Below, piece by piece: positions 25,689 to 34,431 of a stretch of DNA of 41,699 nt. Each line of letters opens with the position of its first letter. Positions within the stretch are counted from its first letter, which is position 1. A model generated the notes under the pieces. It saw nothing but the letters and a program-made list of their open reading frames with translations. It ran no database searches and was not told the origin of the DNA. Source of the DNA: Thermoplasmata archaeon (GTDB lineage Archaea > Thermoplasmatota > Thermoplasmata > Halarchaeoplasmatales > Halarchaeoplasmataceae); contig JAFDTZ010000002.1 in the NCBI GenBank assembly GCA_019594305.1, positions 1 to 41,699 on the forward strand. The letters are read 5' to 3'. Made by a program: the position numbers and the translations under genes.

Positions 25689-28532
25689 ATGACGGATTCT
25701 ACAGAGATCAAGATAAACGGTATTTCGTGCACGTGCAAACCGGACGACACCGTTCTGGACGCATGCAGAGACAACGGATTTTTCATACCTACCCTGTGTG
25801 AGATAGAGGAGATAGACCAACCCTTCGGCGGGTGCAGGGTATGTCTGGTAGAGATAACCGGTCCCAGAGGAACCATAATTACCACATCATGTGACACACC
25901 CGTTTCTCCTGAAATGGAGATAGTAACGGAATCTCCGGATATATTCGAAGGCAGAAAAACCGCTATCGAACTGTTGCTGTCCGAGCACACCGGCGATTGT
26001 GTAGCGCCCTGCTCAAGAGAATGTCCAACCAGCCTGGACGTACAGGGTTACTTAGCACACATAGCCAGCGGAAGGCCCCGTGAAGCTGTTAAACTAATAA
26101 AGCAAAAAACGCCTCTGGCTATATCGTTGGGTCGTGCGTGCTTCGCTCCTTGTGAAGAAGAATGTAGAAGAAATCTTGTGGAAGACCCCATCGCTATACG
26201 CCAGGAAAAGCAGTACGCCGCTGAAGTGGATATTCGTGATCCGTGGACCCCGGATATACCGGAGGAAACCGGTAAAAGTGTAGGTGTCGTCGGCGGAGGC
26301 CCTGCGGGTCTCACTGCAGCATATTTCCTGCGATTAAAAGGTCATAGTGTCACCATCTACGATATGATGCCCGAGCTGGGAGGTATGATGAGATACGGCA
26401 TCCCCAATTATCGGCTGCCGAAGGATCTCCTGGATCTGGAAATAAACTGGATCATCGGTCTTGGAATCGATGTAAAAACGGAGACCAAACTAGGCACCGA
26501 TTTATCCCTGAAAGAGCTCCGTCAACAACACGATGCGGTCTTCGTTACATCCGGTGCTTGGGAAAGTTGGATGGTACCCATAGAAGGGAAGGATCTTCCA
26601 CGTGTATACGGCGGCATAGACTTTTTGGTGGATGTTACGCTTGGGAAGGAAGTTTCCCTGGGTGAAAAGGTACTGGTTGTAGGATGCGGCAATACCGCTA
26701 TGGATGTCTCCCGTACCGCTAGAAGGCTTGGTAAGGACGTAACAATCGTGTACCGTCGCACATCAGATGAAGCACCGGCCTCCATCGAGGAGCGGGAAGA
26801 AGCCGAAGAAGAAGGCGTTAAGTTCATGTATCTGACCAATCCCGAAAAGATATGCGGCTGCGATGTGAACGGAGTTAGCAAAGTGGAGTGCGCTCGTATG
26901 GAACTGGGGGAACCGGATGCATCCGGCAGACCCCGCCCGGTAAAAATCGAAGGTGAACCCCTTTCGTTAGAAGCGGATAGCGTGATACTCGCCATCGGTC
27001 AATCACCCGACTTAGAGACACTTCAGAACGAAGGACTCGAGACCTCTAAATACACCATGAAGTGCGATATAAAATTCATGACAAATCTGGAAGGTGTATT
27101 CACCGCAGGCGATGCACTGATAGGGCCTTCATCAATAGTCGAATGCACCGGTCAGGCGAGAGAGGCAGCCTATGCGATCGATGCATATGTGAACGGAGAC
27201 CTGAATTCTTACGAAACCCCGGAGGACTACAAATTACCCTTCGGGTACGCCCATACGGATATCAAGTCAGAGGAAGATTTTGCCGATTGGGAAAGAATTC
27301 CTAGAGCCATGATGCCCAAACGTTCGCCGGAAGACAGAGTTAAGGATTTCGAAGTAATTGAACTCGGATTCGATAATATAACCGTGGAGGAAGAGGCGGA
27401 GAGATGCCTCGAATGCGGATGTCTTGATATATTCCAGTGTAAATTGAAGGAATATGCCTCAGTATATGGTGCCCGGCAGAATACCTATCAGGGATTCAAA
27501 CAAGACTTTGACATAGACGAATCACACCCTCATATGATCCGAGATCCGGGCAAGTGCATTCTGTGCGGTTCCTGCGTACGCACATCGGAGGAATTCGGCG
27601 AAGGTGTGGTCCAATTCGCTCAACGGGGCTTCGTAACCGTAGTTGAGCCGGCCTTCAGTGAACCTCTGGGCACCGTGGAAAGCGAACTTATAGGGACCCT
27701 CGCCGATGCATGTCCGACCGGTGCACTGGAAGAATTACCCGTTGATAAACCCGGTCCCTTCGAGCTGGAAGAACTCGTTGCTACCCATTGTGCCGGGTGC
27801 GGTATCGGCTGCCCGGTCAGTGTAATGGGCTTCGACGGGACACCTATACAACTGGTAGCCGATGATGATCCCTTGTATGGTCATCTTTGCGATAGAGGCA
27901 AATTCCACACTTTAGAAACATTTGCCGGTCTCGATTTGGAAAGTATATGCGATTACCTGAAAGACGGCCCGGTGGACATATACATGTCAGGCGATACTAC
28001 ATTGGAGGAATTGAAGTTACTGGAAGACATAGTCGGAATAACAGGAGGAAATATTTACTCACCGCATGCACCGTCGTGCATATCTACCGTGGGTCTCGAA
28101 GAACTTCTCAATACAAAAAAAGTATACATCGAAGAAGGGGCTTATGATGAAAGTCCCCTCATTAAGTTATTCGTACAACGTGCTCTGGATTCCGGTGCAG
28201 AAAAAGTGAGTAGTGCTCAGGAACTGGGAAACGGCGTAGCAGTCCTTTGTTCCCAAACTGAGAGCGATATGGAACGACGCATAGTTACACAGAGGTACGC
28301 AAACGCCGTCGGTCTTTATGGTTTATCCGTCAAGGGCGCCCCCGGTCGTAAGGTACTTCTTTACGGTCTTGACGAAGTGGATATAGATTCCTGTAGCATC
28401 TTAAAGATAAATACCGGTAACGACTGGCTGATAAAAAAAGGAACCTTCAAGAATATATTCGGCAAGGTGGTCGAACTTAATCCTGTGTCGGAGGAAGAAA
28501 ACATACTCAAAAAGATAATGGGTAAGATGTGA
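25689..28532 (+). CDS. stnC: NuoG-like / GltD (NfnB-like) fusion subunit
   Basis: A 947-residue fusion. Residues 1-85 form a NuoG-type [2Fe-2S] domain (C37, C49, C52, C68). Residues 100-165 hold Cys sets (C104, C108, C112; C151, C155, C159) leading into a GltD/NfnB-like FAD/NADPH module (FAD loop GGGPAG at 202-207, NADPH loop GCGNTAMD at 332-339, AGDALIGPSS near 473). Residues 573-584 add CLECGCLDIFQC. A [4Fe-4S] site follows (C623, C626, C629, C675), then a NuoG-like [4Fe-4S] site (C701, C704, C708, C734) and a remnant molybdopterin-type fold with no cofactor site recognised. This layout matches the large subunit of Sporomusa-type Nfn, which couples NADPH, NADH and ferredoxin. Confidence 0.87.
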   Translation: MTDSTEIKINGISCTCKPDDTVLDACRDNGFFIPTLCEIEEIDQPFGGCRVCLVEITGPRGTIITTSCDTPVSPEMEIVTESPDIFEGRKTAIELLLSEHTGDCVAPCSRECPTSLDVQGYLAHIASGRPREAVKLIKQKTPLAISLGRACFAPCEEECRRNLVEDPIAIRQEKQYAAEVDIRDPWTPDIPEETGKSVGVVGGGPAGLTAAYFLRLKGHSVTIYDMMPELGGMMRYGIPNYRLPKDLLDLEINWIIGLGIDVKTETKLGTDLSLKELRQQHDAVFVTSGAWESWMVPIEGKDLPRVYGGIDFLVDVTLGKEVSLGEKVLVVGCGNTAMDVSRTARRLGKDVTIVYRRTSDEAPASIEEREEAEEEGVKFMYLTNPEKICGCDVNGVSKVECARMELGEPDASGRPRPVKIEGEPLSLEADSVILAIGQSPDLETLQNEGLETSKYTMKCDIKFMTNLEGVFTAGDALIGPSSIVECTGQAREAAYAIDAYVNGDLNSYETPEDYKLPFGYAHTDIKSEEDFADWERIPRAMMPKRSPEDRVKDFEVIELGFDNITVEEEAERCLECGCLDIFQCKLKEYASVYGARQNTYQGFKQDFDIDESHPHMIRDPGKCILCGSCVRTSEEFGEGVVQFAQRGFVTVVEPAFSEPLGTVESELIGTLADACPTGALEELPVDKPGPFELEELVATHCAGCGIGCPVSVMGFDGTPIQLVADDDPLYGHLCDRGKFHTLETFAGLDLESICDYLKDGPVDIYMSGDTTLEELKLLEDIVGITGGNIYSPHAPSCISTVGLEELLNTKKVYIEEGAYDESPLIKLFVQRALDSGAEKVSSAQELGNGVAVLCSQTESDMERRIVTQRYANAVGLYGLSVKGAPGRKVLLYGLDEVDIDSCSILKINTGNDWLIKKGTFKNIFGKVVELNPVSEEENILKKIMGKM

Positions 28533-29626
28533 ACAAAAGGTTTATCGTCCCTTCACTTATGGTCGTCATCATGGAGTTCCCCGCACAGGATCGCGAAAAA
28601 AGATATACCGACGATAAAGGTCTCGTAACTACATGGACGGGCGAAGAGCTGTTAGACGGCAGGCTTGAAAAGAGTTTTACAGCGATATTGCGAACAACCG
28701 GATGTTCCTGGTCACGTCAGAGCGGGTGCACCATGTGCGGGTACCATACGGCATCGAACCCCACTATAAAACCTGAAGCATTACTAACTCAGCTTGAAGA
28801 AGCGCTGTCACGATACGATGGTCAAAAGGTGGTTAAGATATACACCTCGGGAAGCTTTCTCGATGAGAGAGAGATACCGGTAGAGGTGGCGACTGCCATC
28901 CTGAGACGATTCAAAGCTAAAAGAATAATTGTCGAATCCCGGCCGGAGTACGTGAACAAAGACGTACTGGATACATACTCGGCACATGGAGTCCAACTCG
29001 AGATCGCGATCGGTTTGGAATCTTCGAAGGATTTCGTTCTCAAGAACTGTATAAACAAGGGATTTTCAGTAAAAGATTACCGGGATGCAAGGGACATAAT
29101 ATTTTCAGAAGGATGTTATCTGAGAACGTACCTCCTCTTGAAACCCCCTTTCCTTACGGAACTAGAAGCTATAGAGGACCTTACATCATCCATTTCAACG
29201 GTTTCACACCCACAAAATATCGTTTCCATCAACCCGCTTAACGTTCAAAAGGATACACTTGTAGAGAGATTGTGGTATCGAAATCAATATCGTCCACCTT
29301 GGATATGGTCTCTCTTTGAGGCGATTTTGTCGTCAGATAAAGTAAGTCATGTGGTCATCTCAAAGGCGGGTCTCGGTTCTAAACGCGGAGCTCACAATTG
29401 CAGCAATTGTGATGAGGAACTGATCAAAGTGATAGACAAATTCAATATTAGCCAAGATTACAGTATATTGGAGGAGAGTTTTTCGATATGTGATTGCACG
29501 GAAAAATGGTCTTCCCAAAAGGATATCGAACCGCTACTTCATCATAGAGGTTCGATTGAAATACTAAGCGATAGATACGCTGGATATATCGGTGTGCCTC
29601 ATCATTATCATCCGCGCAATAGATAA
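28529..29626 (+). CDS. Archaeosine synthase radical SAM subunit RaSEA
   Basis: This protein of up to 365 residues matches the COG1244 radical SAM family, shown to be RaSEA, which works with ArcS to turn preQ0-modified tRNA (position 15) into archaeosine. The cluster motif is GCSWSRQSGCTMCGY, a spaced C-x7-C-x2-C rather than the usual CxxxCxxC. Further family marks are KIYTSGSFLDEREIP, IVESRPEYV and GLESSKD, and a late Cys set (HNCSNC, ICDC). The first start is a GTG overlapping the stop of stnC; ATGs at 28559 and 28571 are equally possible. The last 63 nt overlap nusA on the other strand, so the final 20 residues may be a read-on tail. Confidence 0.85.
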   Translation: MNKRFIVPSLMVVIMEFPAQDREKRYTDDKGLVTTWTGEELLDGRLEKSFTAILRTTGCSWSRQSGCTMCGYHTASNPTIKPEALLTQLEEALSRYDGQKVVKIYTSGSFLDEREIPVEVATAILRRFKAKRIIVESRPEYVNKDVLDTYSAHGVQLEIAIGLESSKDFVLKNCINKGFSVKDYRDARDIIFSEGCYLRTYLLLKPPFLTELEAIEDLTSSISTVSHPQNIVSINPLNVQKDTLVERLWYRNQYRPPWIWSLFEAILSSDKVSHVVISKAGLGSKRGAHNCSNCDEELIKVIDKFNISQDYSILEESFSICDCTEKWSSQKDIEPLLHHRGSIEILSDRYAGYIGVPHHYHPRNR

Positions 29627-29989
29627 ATTACGTCCTTTTTTACCTATGGCACGTGCCTTATTCTCTGGCTTTACTTCCACTGTACCATGTTTCACGCCGT
29701 TCTTATCCATAATATCGATGTTTCGTACACCGTAGCTGTAAAAGATATTTGTAAGCAGTCTTTTCGGATCCTCAGCATACTCTATTACGTGTACATTACG
29801 GCCGATCTTCCCACTCACGTTGGTAACGTTCTTACCGCCCTTACCTATGGCTTTTTCTATCTCCCCCGTTTTTACAAGGAAGATTACCTTTTCAGGGATA
29901 TCTATACAGTCTACAACCTTTGCACCTGTCATGTCTTCAAAAAGTGACAGATATCTAAGGGTTTTTTCGGTGAATTTTATATCATCCAT
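29564..29989 (-). CDS. nusA: Archaeal NusA-like KH-domain protein
   Basis: The protein (141 aa) has the two KH domains of archaeal NusA, with the loops AIGKGGKNV and AIGKKGRNL. It lacks the polymerase-binding N-terminal and S1 domains of bacterial NusA, as is normal in archaea. It is the last gene of the RNA polymerase operon, 3 nt after rpl30e. In other archaea rps12 and rps7 follow; here the operon ends and converges with the radical SAM gene, overlapping it by 63 nt. Confidence 0.93.
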   Translation of the reverse strand: MDDIKFTEKTLRYLSLFEDMTGAKVVDCIDIPEKVIFLVKTGEIEKAIGKGGKNVTNVSGKIGRNVHVIEYAEDPKRLLTNIFYSYGVRNIDIMDKNGVKHGTVEVKPENKARAIGKKGRNLSIARMIMMRHTDISSVSIA

Positions 29990-29992
29990 GTA

Positions 29993-30280
29993 TCAACCCT
30001 CTATTAGAGATAGTATGTTTGATTCTCCGGGTTCGATCACTGCTAAGGCTGAGATAGAGAACGGTTTTCCCGCCATCGAGCCTAGCTCATGACCATTTCC
30101 CCGGTATGCGTGTATATTTACCTTTTTATACCTTTTTCTCTTCAACTCCTTTTCCGGGCAGTTATCGGCTACTACTATCAACTTTGCCTCTCCTTTTTTC
30201 GCCGCACTCTTCACTTCTTTCACTCCGAAAACCGTCTTACCGGTATTCACAGCGATCCTTATTGCTCTATTTACGTCCAT
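29993..30280 (-). CDS. rpl30e: Ribosomal protein L30e
   Basis: This 95-residue protein matches L30e of the L7Ae/L30e RNA-binding family: AIRIAVNTGKTVFGVKEVKSAAKKGEAKLIVVADN, cut here for length at the conserved Asn, then the RGNGHELG-type loop that contacts kink-turn RNA. GAGGTG just before the ATG is a strong ribosome site. Its place between rpoA2 and nusA is the classic archaeal order. Confidence 0.95.
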   Translation of the reverse strand: MDVNRAIRIAVNTGKTVFGVKEVKSAAKKGEAKLIVVADNCPEKELKRKRYKKVNIHAYRGNGHELGSMAGKPFSISALAVIEPGESNILSLIEG

Positions 30281-30319
30281 CTTTGCACCTCGGGTTGTTT
30301 ACATATATCGTAACTTGAT

Positions 30320-31759
30320 TTATTCATTTGTGTTCGCCTCGGCTGTTTTAACAGGGCGGTATTTAACCTCGATCGCTCCCGTACCCTGGGTTATGGGCTG
30401 ACCAACGATTATGTTCTCCGTCACACCGTCCAGCCGGTCTATCTCCCCCACTATGGCCGCTCTTAGAAGGTGCGTACTGGTTATCTCGAAAGCCGCCCGG
30501 GCCAGGACACTGGTTTTTTTACCTGATATCCCGTGCCTTCCGATGGCCTTGACACTGCCTTCATTGGTCATCATATCTGCTACGAGCATTATATGGCGTA
30601 TATCCACGTCGAGTCCCTGTTCATTAAGGGTATCCATAGCCTCTTTTATCACAGAGTTTCTCGCCGCTTCTATACCCAGAACATCACATATCTCCTTGGG
30701 GCTGTTGGAAGTTGTTTTCTCTATATCCACAAGATCTATTTTCAATGCGCCGCCAAGATTCGAACCCTCGGTATAGATTATACATTCTTCCCCCGTATCT
30801 CTGATAATCGCCCTTTTCACCCCGTCCAAGCCCTTTATCTTTGCGTTTTTAGCTTCCTCCACAGTGGTGTGAAGGGTCGCGTAACTTTGATTATCTTCTC
30901 CAAGGGTGATATGTATCTCTTTACCTTCTCTCGTGACATTGCCCGTAACACGCCTCGTCTTTTTCAGACGTTCTACAACCTTATCTAGGTCGATGTTATC
31001 ACTTTTTACTTTTTTCATATATGGTTTGATGATAGCCATCATGTTCACCAGATCGATTTCAACGTCTGCCATATCTATAAGGTGTGTTTCCTCTAACTCA
31101 AAGGCCAATTCCTTAGCCTTATCTCGGTTCTTTTTATATTCATTTTTCAAATGGACCTCCATCATCGGTGTACTGGGGACCTTTCTGGCATCCACTACCT
31201 CTATCATCCTCGGTAGACCCTGTGTGACATTAACTTCTGCAACACCCGCATAATGAAAGGTTTTCATGGTCATCTGAGTGCCGGGCTCTCCTATCGACTG
31301 CGCACTGACGATACCTACGGATTCTTTGGAATCGACGAGGCGGTTTTCAAACCTATCGTTTATCAGTTCCATCATAAGTGAATAATCTTTTTGTGGTATA
31401 TTCTCTTCCTCAATCTTGTTCGCAGCGTCCCGGATCACGGTATAAGGAAGATTATACCCATCCTTTTCACAGAGTTTTTGTAGCTTTTTTCCGATGGTCG
31501 ATAAAGGAGGTAACTTTTCAGGTATATCAATTTCTACTTCCTTCTTTTTCTTCGGAGATTTTTTCTTTTTACCTGCTTTTTTTCCACCCAGCTTTTTACT
31601 TACTTCCCCGGCCTTTTCTTTTCCGATAACATCGGTGAGATCCTTCAATGACGCTCCCTTAACATCGGAAAGCGTGTATCCTTCATCCGCAAGTTTGGTG
31701 GCTGTTTTCTCGTCCAGTCCCCTTCTAACCAATGCCTTGACGGTATTTTGGTTTGCCAT
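30320..31759 (-). CDS. rpoA2: DNA-directed RNA polymerase subunit A'' with N-terminal HhH extension
   Basis: The 479-residue product is the C-terminal half of the split largest subunit. Its core includes the trigger-loop region (VGIVSAQSIGEPGTQMTMKTFHYAG) and the terminal clamp segments (RHIMLVADMMTNEG, IGRHGISG). The A'' core begins near residue 77. Before it come a helix-hairpin-helix-like unit (about 5-57: LVRRGLDEKTATKLADEGY ... LKDLTDVIGKEKAGEV) and a Lys-rich linker (58-76). This extension is not part of the basic A'' subunit and may bind nucleic acid. GAGGTG precedes the ATG. It starts 2 nt after rpoA1. Confidence 0.96.
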   Translation of the reverse strand: MANQNTVKALVRRGLDEKTATKLADEGYTLSDVKGASLKDLTDVIGKEKAGEVSKKLGGKKAGKKKKSPKKKKEVEIDIPEKLPPLSTIGKKLQKLCEKDGYNLPYTVIRDAANKIEEENIPQKDYSLMMELINDRFENRLVDSKESVGIVSAQSIGEPGTQMTMKTFHYAGVAEVNVTQGLPRMIEVVDARKVPSTPMMEVHLKNEYKKNRDKAKELAFELEETHLIDMADVEIDLVNMMAIIKPYMKKVKSDNIDLDKVVERLKKTRRVTGNVTREGKEIHITLGEDNQSYATLHTTVEEAKNAKIKGLDGVKRAIIRDTGEECIIYTEGSNLGGALKIDLVDIEKTTSNSPKEICDVLGIEAARNSVIKEAMDTLNEQGLDVDIRHIMLVADMMTNEGSVKAIGRHGISGKKTSVLARAAFEITSTHLLRAAIVGEIDRLDGVTENIIVGQPITQGTGAIEVKYRPVKTAEANTNE

Positions 31760-31761
31760 GA

Positions 31762-34431
31762 TTATTCACCTCTCTCTCTTTTTATAGCATACATGTCCAT
31801 GAGTATGTCGTCCATGTCTATGGCTTTACCTTTGATACTTCGCATAGGGTCTACTCCGTCTTCGCCGTATTTGAACTGGATTATAGTGTCCGCAGGGTTT
31901 CTCACGCTTGCATCGTCGTATACCATCAGATCTTCAAGAGCGTTGATCAGCCTTCTTTGCATGTAACCGGATCTGCTTGTTCTTACCGCAGTATCGACCA
32001 GACCTTCCCTGCCGCCCATGCTGTGGAAGAAGAATTCGATGGGGTTGAGCCCTTCTTTATATGAAGATTTTACGAAGCCTCTGGCTCCCGCACCCAATTC
32101 ACCTTTCTCGAAATGAGGTAGCGTTCGTTGGTCGTAACCCCTACTAGGTCTCTCACCTCTGATAGCCTGCTGACCCAATGCTCCGGCCATCTGGGTAAGA
32201 TTCAGTATACTAGCCCTTGCTCCCGTCCTCGCCATCTTAACGGCATTGTTTCCCAGACCGAGATGTTTACTCGCTATCTTGCCCGCGTTATCCCTGGCCT
32301 TACCTAATTTCTGCAACGCCATAACTTCGAGGGTTTCCTGTAGTGTACGTCCGGGCATCTGTTCCAATTCCCCATCCCTGTAAGCCTGGGCCATCTCCTT
32401 TACTTCTTCTTCCGCTTCCAGTAGGGTATCTTCAATCTGTTTGACTGACATCTTTGGTAGATCTTCATCCTGTATGGATGTTGTGAATCCCTTAAGGGTT
32501 ATTACACCGAGTGCCAAGGTCGTTACACGGTCTATGAATATCCTAGCTTCCGTAGTTCCGAAATCCCTTGCTATCTTATCCACGATGTCCCCTTTGAATG
32601 CGCCCACCGAACTCTCGTCTATGGTGCCGGTTATCAATTTACCGTCTTCGATGACCACGAAGGCGTCGTTCTCGCAATCCCGTTTTTTACAAGTATCGCA
32701 ACTTTCACAGATGGACGAGCGCAGCTGGATATTTAATCCTTCAGGTAAAAAGTGGCTGAATATGTCCTTGCCCAGCCACATCCTCTCTCCATCAACGGTA
32801 ATCGCTTCCGGCGATCCCTCCGTTACCAGGTTCGAGAATATGCTCACCACGTCTCTTCTGGAGAAGAGTGGATTTTTATGTGTGAGGTAAAACAATCCCG
32901 TTATGTGGTCCTGGATAGCACCTATAATAGGCCCGCCGAAACGTGGTGATAGTATGTGTTCCTGTACCATCATCATGACCTTTGCTTCCGCCCTTGCCTC
33001 CTCGCTCTGCAGTACGTGCAGGTTCATCTCGTCGCCGTCGAAATCGGCATTATATGGCGGGCATACTGCCAGATTCAATCTAAATGTCTTGCCCGGGACG
33101 GTCTTAACTTCGTGTGCCATCATAGACATCCGGTGCAATGAAGGCTGTCTGTTGAAGAGGACTATATCTCCATCCATCAAACCCCTCTCAACGGTGAATC
33201 CGACCTCCACCTTTTCCGCCACGGTCTCGGCGTTGGTTTCCGTCAATCGAATTCTCCTGCCGTCCGGTCTTATGATATAATTCACACCGGGTTTATATTT
33301 TCCCTTCTCCCAGGGTTCAGGCCCCCGAAGTATCATCTCTCGTATCAATTCGATATTTTCAGCGGTCACCTTCATTGGTACAGTCAACTCCCTTGCCGCC
33401 CTTACGGGAACCCCCACCTGATTAATCGACAACCATGGGTCGGGAGATATGACCGTTCTAGCCGAGAAGTTAACCCGTTTACCGCTCAGGTTTTGCCTGA
33501 ACCTGCCGTCTTTACCTTTCAATCGCTGAATCAGTGTTTTCAATGAACGGCCGCTGCGGTGTCTTGCGGGGGGTATACCCGAAGTCTGGTTATCTATATA
33601 GGTCGTTATGTGGTACTGTAAAAGGTCCCATAAATCTTCAACTATAAGCTGCGGCGATCCAACGTCTCTATTCTCTCTCAAACGATGATTGATCCGTAAT
33701 ATATCGACGAGTTTGTGGGTCAGATCGTCTTCAGAGCGGTCACCGGATTCCAGGGTGATGGAAGGTCTCACCGTCACGGGGGGGACCAAGAGAACCTTAA
33801 GCACGAACCACTCGGGCCTTACGAATTCAGGGTTCAACCCCAGTGGTATCAGATCTCTATCCGGTATCTTCTCGAGCCTCGCTCTCACTTCTTTCGGTGT
33901 CAACTTCGTATTTTCCTCCCTGAAGGTCGTAGGTTTGTCAAGCATTATCTTCAATTGTTGCCCGTCGCAGTGCGGGCATATACTGCTCTTTCTAGCGGTA
34001 AAGGCGATTTCTTTTGCAAGTTTACGTATATCAAGGGGATCTCCTCCCAGTTTCCTCAAGCCGTCCATCTCGCTGATGAAAATCTCCCTCTCTTCATCGG
34101 TCATCAGGATTCTACCGCATTCGCTGCACGTGGATCGGAGTAATTTCTTTATCTCCTTTACATAGCCCACATGTACTACCGGCATTGCAAGTTCGATATG
34201 CCCAAAGTGTCCCGAACACTGGTCGACTCTGCCTCCGCAACTTTTACATCTTAAACCCGGCTCGATAACACCTAAATGAGTATCCATCAAACCCATTTCT
34301 ATTGGAAATCCGTCATCGTCGTACGTATCCGGAGTAATTATCTTGGTGGCCGAAAGTCTTCTTATCTCTTCGGGAGACATGTAAGCGAATCTTATGGCAC
34401 CTACTCTTTTAGCTATACCCCTTCTGATCAT
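31762..34431 (-). CDS. rpoA1: DNA-directed RNA polymerase subunit A'
   Basis: This 889-residue protein is the N-terminal half of the largest subunit. It carries the active-site NADFDGDEMNLH (Mg-binding aspartates), zinc motifs CKSCGGRVDQCSGHFGH and CSECGRI plus ICPHCDG, and the bridge-helix/funnel region (GQQAIRGERPSRGYD, FFHSMGGREGLVDTAV) at the end. The split point before A'' is the usual archaeal one. Its start overlaps the rpoB stop by 4 nt. Confidence 0.98.
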   Translation of the reverse strand: MIRRGIAKRVGAIRFAYMSPEEIRRLSATKIITPDTYDDDGFPIEMGLMDTHLGVIEPGLRCKSCGGRVDQCSGHFGHIELAMPVVHVGYVKEIKKLLRSTCSECGRILMTDEEREIFISEMDGLRKLGGDPLDIRKLAKEIAFTARKSSICPHCDGQQLKIMLDKPTTFREENTKLTPKEVRARLEKIPDRDLIPLGLNPEFVRPEWFVLKVLLVPPVTVRPSITLESGDRSEDDLTHKLVDILRINHRLRENRDVGSPQLIVEDLWDLLQYHITTYIDNQTSGIPPARHRSGRSLKTLIQRLKGKDGRFRQNLSGKRVNFSARTVISPDPWLSINQVGVPVRAARELTVPMKVTAENIELIREMILRGPEPWEKGKYKPGVNYIIRPDGRRIRLTETNAETVAEKVEVGFTVERGLMDGDIVLFNRQPSLHRMSMMAHEVKTVPGKTFRLNLAVCPPYNADFDGDEMNLHVLQSEEARAEAKVMMMVQEHILSPRFGGPIIGAIQDHITGLFYLTHKNPLFSRRDVVSIFSNLVTEGSPEAITVDGERMWLGKDIFSHFLPEGLNIQLRSSICESCDTCKKRDCENDAFVVIEDGKLITGTIDESSVGAFKGDIVDKIARDFGTTEARIFIDRVTTLALGVITLKGFTTSIQDEDLPKMSVKQIEDTLLEAEEEVKEMAQAYRDGELEQMPGRTLQETLEVMALQKLGKARDNAGKIASKHLGLGNNAVKMARTGARASILNLTQMAGALGQQAIRGERPSRGYDQRTLPHFEKGELGAGARGFVKSSYKEGLNPIEFFFHSMGGREGLVDTAVRTSRSGYMQRRLINALEDLMVYDDASVRNPADTIIQFKYGEDGVDPMRSIKGKAIDMDDILMDMYAIKRERGE

